NCBI GenBank assembly: GCA_021161685.1
Contig: JAGHAD010000004.1
Location: forward strand, 1 to 16,028
Direction of reading: 5' to 3'
DNA: 16,028 nucleotides
Origin: Thermoplasmata archaeon
GTDB lineage: Archaea > Thermoplasmatota > E2 > DHVEG-1 > B18-G2
The notes below the pieces were generated by a model. That model was given only the letters and a program-made list of their open reading frames with translations. It was not told the DNA's origin and made no database searches. How positions within the stretch are numbered: the stretch's first letter is position 1; each line of letters starts with the position of its first letter. This document shows, in pieces, positions 15,701-16,028 of this stretch. Both the position numbers and the translations under genes were made by a program.

Positions 15701-16028
15701 ACCATCCTCTCCTCCATCATTGAGGTACACATATCTAACTGGTAATTGGAGGTTGGGTTTGTCAAGTCCAAAGAAACTTCTGTATCCACCCACTAGCAAA
15801 ACGTATTTTACATCCCAAGCTTCCACTGCCCTTTTGATGTAATACTTTATCTTCTCCTGTAGATCTCTACCCTCGTTTTCTATTTCATCTACCGATACTA
15901 GCTTCGTTTTGATGCCATATTTTTCTTTATGAGCAACTAGGCGTTTGAGTTCCTTTACGTAGGCGGGCGCAGATATGATGAGCAGGTCGTATTTGGATTG
16001 GGTAGGTTTTTTAGAAGGTTCCTTGTAC
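12695..16028 (-). CDS. C25 (gingipain-like) peptidase-type exported protein, N-terminus cut by window
   Basis: The frame runs off the window; 1110 residues are visible, and a GTG at 15826 is internal, since good homology (YDLLIISAPAYVKELKRL, KYYIKRAVEAWDVKYVLLVGG) lies upstream of it. The caspase-like C25 fold follows: SDLYYADIY, DLIPDVHLGRL, KRILVVTGDDF. The probable catalytic pair is His in FVYFAGHANP (codon 14767-14765) and Cys in VVVLSGCHPS (codon 14599-14597). An Ig-like insert of about 155 residues (14941-15412) splits the domain. The domain ends near ILLGDPTLKIGG. Next come some 400 residues with Asp-box-like motifs TTDNGRNWE and SKDGINWED, suggesting a beta-propeller, then a C-terminal beta-sandwich ending VFGLGSIKVVVTAGDA and GFLIGW. 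The family comprises secreted cysteine peptidases; activity here is inferred. The signal peptide, if any, is outside the window. Confidence 0.85.
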   Translation of the reverse strand, partial: YKEPSKKPTQSKYDLLIISAPAYVKELKRLVAHKEKYGIKTKLVSVDEIENEGRDLQEKIKYYIKRAVEAWDVKYVLLVGGYRSFFGLDKPNLQLPVRYVYLNDGGEDGFVSDLYYADIYRYDPEHGYAFDSWDSNCNGRYGEWDWYGYDEIDLIPDVHLGRLACRAVWEVKIMVDKIINYESRYSVKEDWFKRILVVTGDDFQDQNKLDIEWNASAVPNGDYYIHAQAFADDGEKGEVHTVHVIVNHQSPSYITFSEEDHLITGLHYPSKPVACITVPSDGNILGNTDVEVESPPGAYHGYRWTPIIYKDGILHIMGKGYDPRPQADGHTERTSVTVKVWITNGAGQVIFGPVEKESEVWFEGEWETEKALNYMPKSFDRKRLWTSNGLFHGTEEDPVDGINVVLEELNKGYGFVYFAGHANPMTWADHYPGIPGGRRNSDVAGLYQINFHLKKPLFPLDTLTNGYRLPVVVLSGCHPSAIDCSFMKLLADPYKSMYTAKSGIWAPECLSWWLTRVKEGGAIATLGPSGLGYGMLGRYCTEGVGGWLWPEFFRQYGEEDKDILGEMFTQALTNYIIHFGPDLDLIDTKTVEEMILLGDPTLKIGGYPSLSKEIAMSSYTSRGNLEKIVLPGPSLEFRRSFGSSELFAGKNYRVTSNPLIDKGPVSLASDGKGNFVVGYTRQERKYDELIYQDGFAISEGGVLWKELFMRNGDEKIAHQYVSYAGKEKYGAATHYLGIGTRFDIILMYDMTNENRWYVLRYYFPTEPIYRIGRNACAIAADYFRDDIQYIAAFTVDYRAFKQIPMFTASSSNSVVFMPRLENVQDIELATDFSSHYVLLAMVAPDGCYLGYLKHPDVWGDPIDGEVWGPYLLTNPDIAVTDGVGVVVGEKNGAIVSMVTTDNGRNWEHESIVSAEGEKPEIVGNEDGSFDCYFIKDGKIYMAHSKDGINWEDAKLVVGITNFNANDSFDVTTDGIVWPGNDGDLHSKVFISTSKVSIIDIDTSPDKRYIVATIANSGTEDQENLDWKIEVKEDNPLYILLHSDITRGRVWKGNLTTGTVSLLPSGEVIEVRSGKVFGLGSIKVVVTAGDARAEEDGFLIGWIILLHHSVE
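14941..15412 (-). other. Ig-like insert inside the C25 catalytic domain
   Basis: Between GDDFQDQ and EGEWETEKALNYMP, which are neighbouring elements of the C25 core, lie about 155 residues of Ig-like sequence. The first 40 (LDIEWNASAVPNGDYYIHAQ and HTVHVIVNHQSP) look like the second half of a bacterial Ig-type domain. The rest begins PVACITVPSDGNILG like a new domain and contains a histidine-, tyrosine- and tryptophan-rich YHGYRW part. I believe similar inserts occur in some archaeal C25-type proteins, but I could not check this. Confidence 0.55.

Noticed and set aside
1..16028. CRISPR array, tRNA or rRNA genes, complete insertion sequence
   Set aside because: No regularly spaced direct repeats other than the coding PKD units, no cloverleaf-like sequence noticed, and no recognisable transposase.

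Overview
The window is archaeal. Its first 10.2 kb is one continuous plus-strand run of ribosomal protein genes containing archaeal/eukaryotic-type proteins absent from bacteria (S4e, L32e, L19e), plus initiation factor aIF1 and the RNase P protein Rnp1 (Rpp29). The order L4-L23-L2-S19-L22-S3-L29-aIF1-Rnp1-S17-L14-L24-S4e-L5-S14-S8-L6-L32e-L19e-L18-S5-L30 is the S10/spc-type superoperon of Euryarchaeota in the broad sense; aIF1 and Rnp1 after L29 are typical of that group. I cannot name the genus. The two secreted proteins that follow (PKD/Ig-like repeats and a C25-like peptidase) resemble exported proteins common in Thermoplasmata-like and methanogen/ANME-like archaea, but that is only a hint.

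Layout. (1) 1-10223, plus strand: 22 tightly packed genes, the first (L4) cut by the window edge. Neighbours overlap by ATGA, overlap by 14-35 bases, or are separated by at most 11 bases, and many starts have a GGAGG-type Shine-Dalgarno sequence, so this is probably one translationally coupled operon. S3 (C-terminus) and L32e (N-terminus) carry the same extra double helix-hairpin-helix module, and L24 has a long acidic tail. (2) 10224-10548: a 325-base gap where L15 and secY would usually follow. It holds an unrecognised 74-codon open frame on the minus strand and a hairpin with a T-rich tract that probably ends the convergent minus-strand gene. (3) 10549-12402, minus strand: a 617-residue secreted protein with a signal peptide, two Ig-like domains, three tandem PKD domains and a final Ig-like domain. 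(4) 12451-12720, minus strand: a relic encoding a second, diverged copy of that final Ig-like domain. (5) 12695-16028, minus strand: a very large C25 (gingipain-like) peptidase-type protein, cut by the window edge at its N-terminal side, followed by a probable Asp-box beta-propeller and a C-terminal beta-sandwich.

The plus-strand genes build the two ribosomal subunits and supply an initiation factor and a tRNA-processing subunit. The minus-strand genes look like an unrelated extracellular or cell-surface cluster, perhaps a protease and a modular adhesive protein, brought next to the ribosomal operon by a rearrangement after L30.
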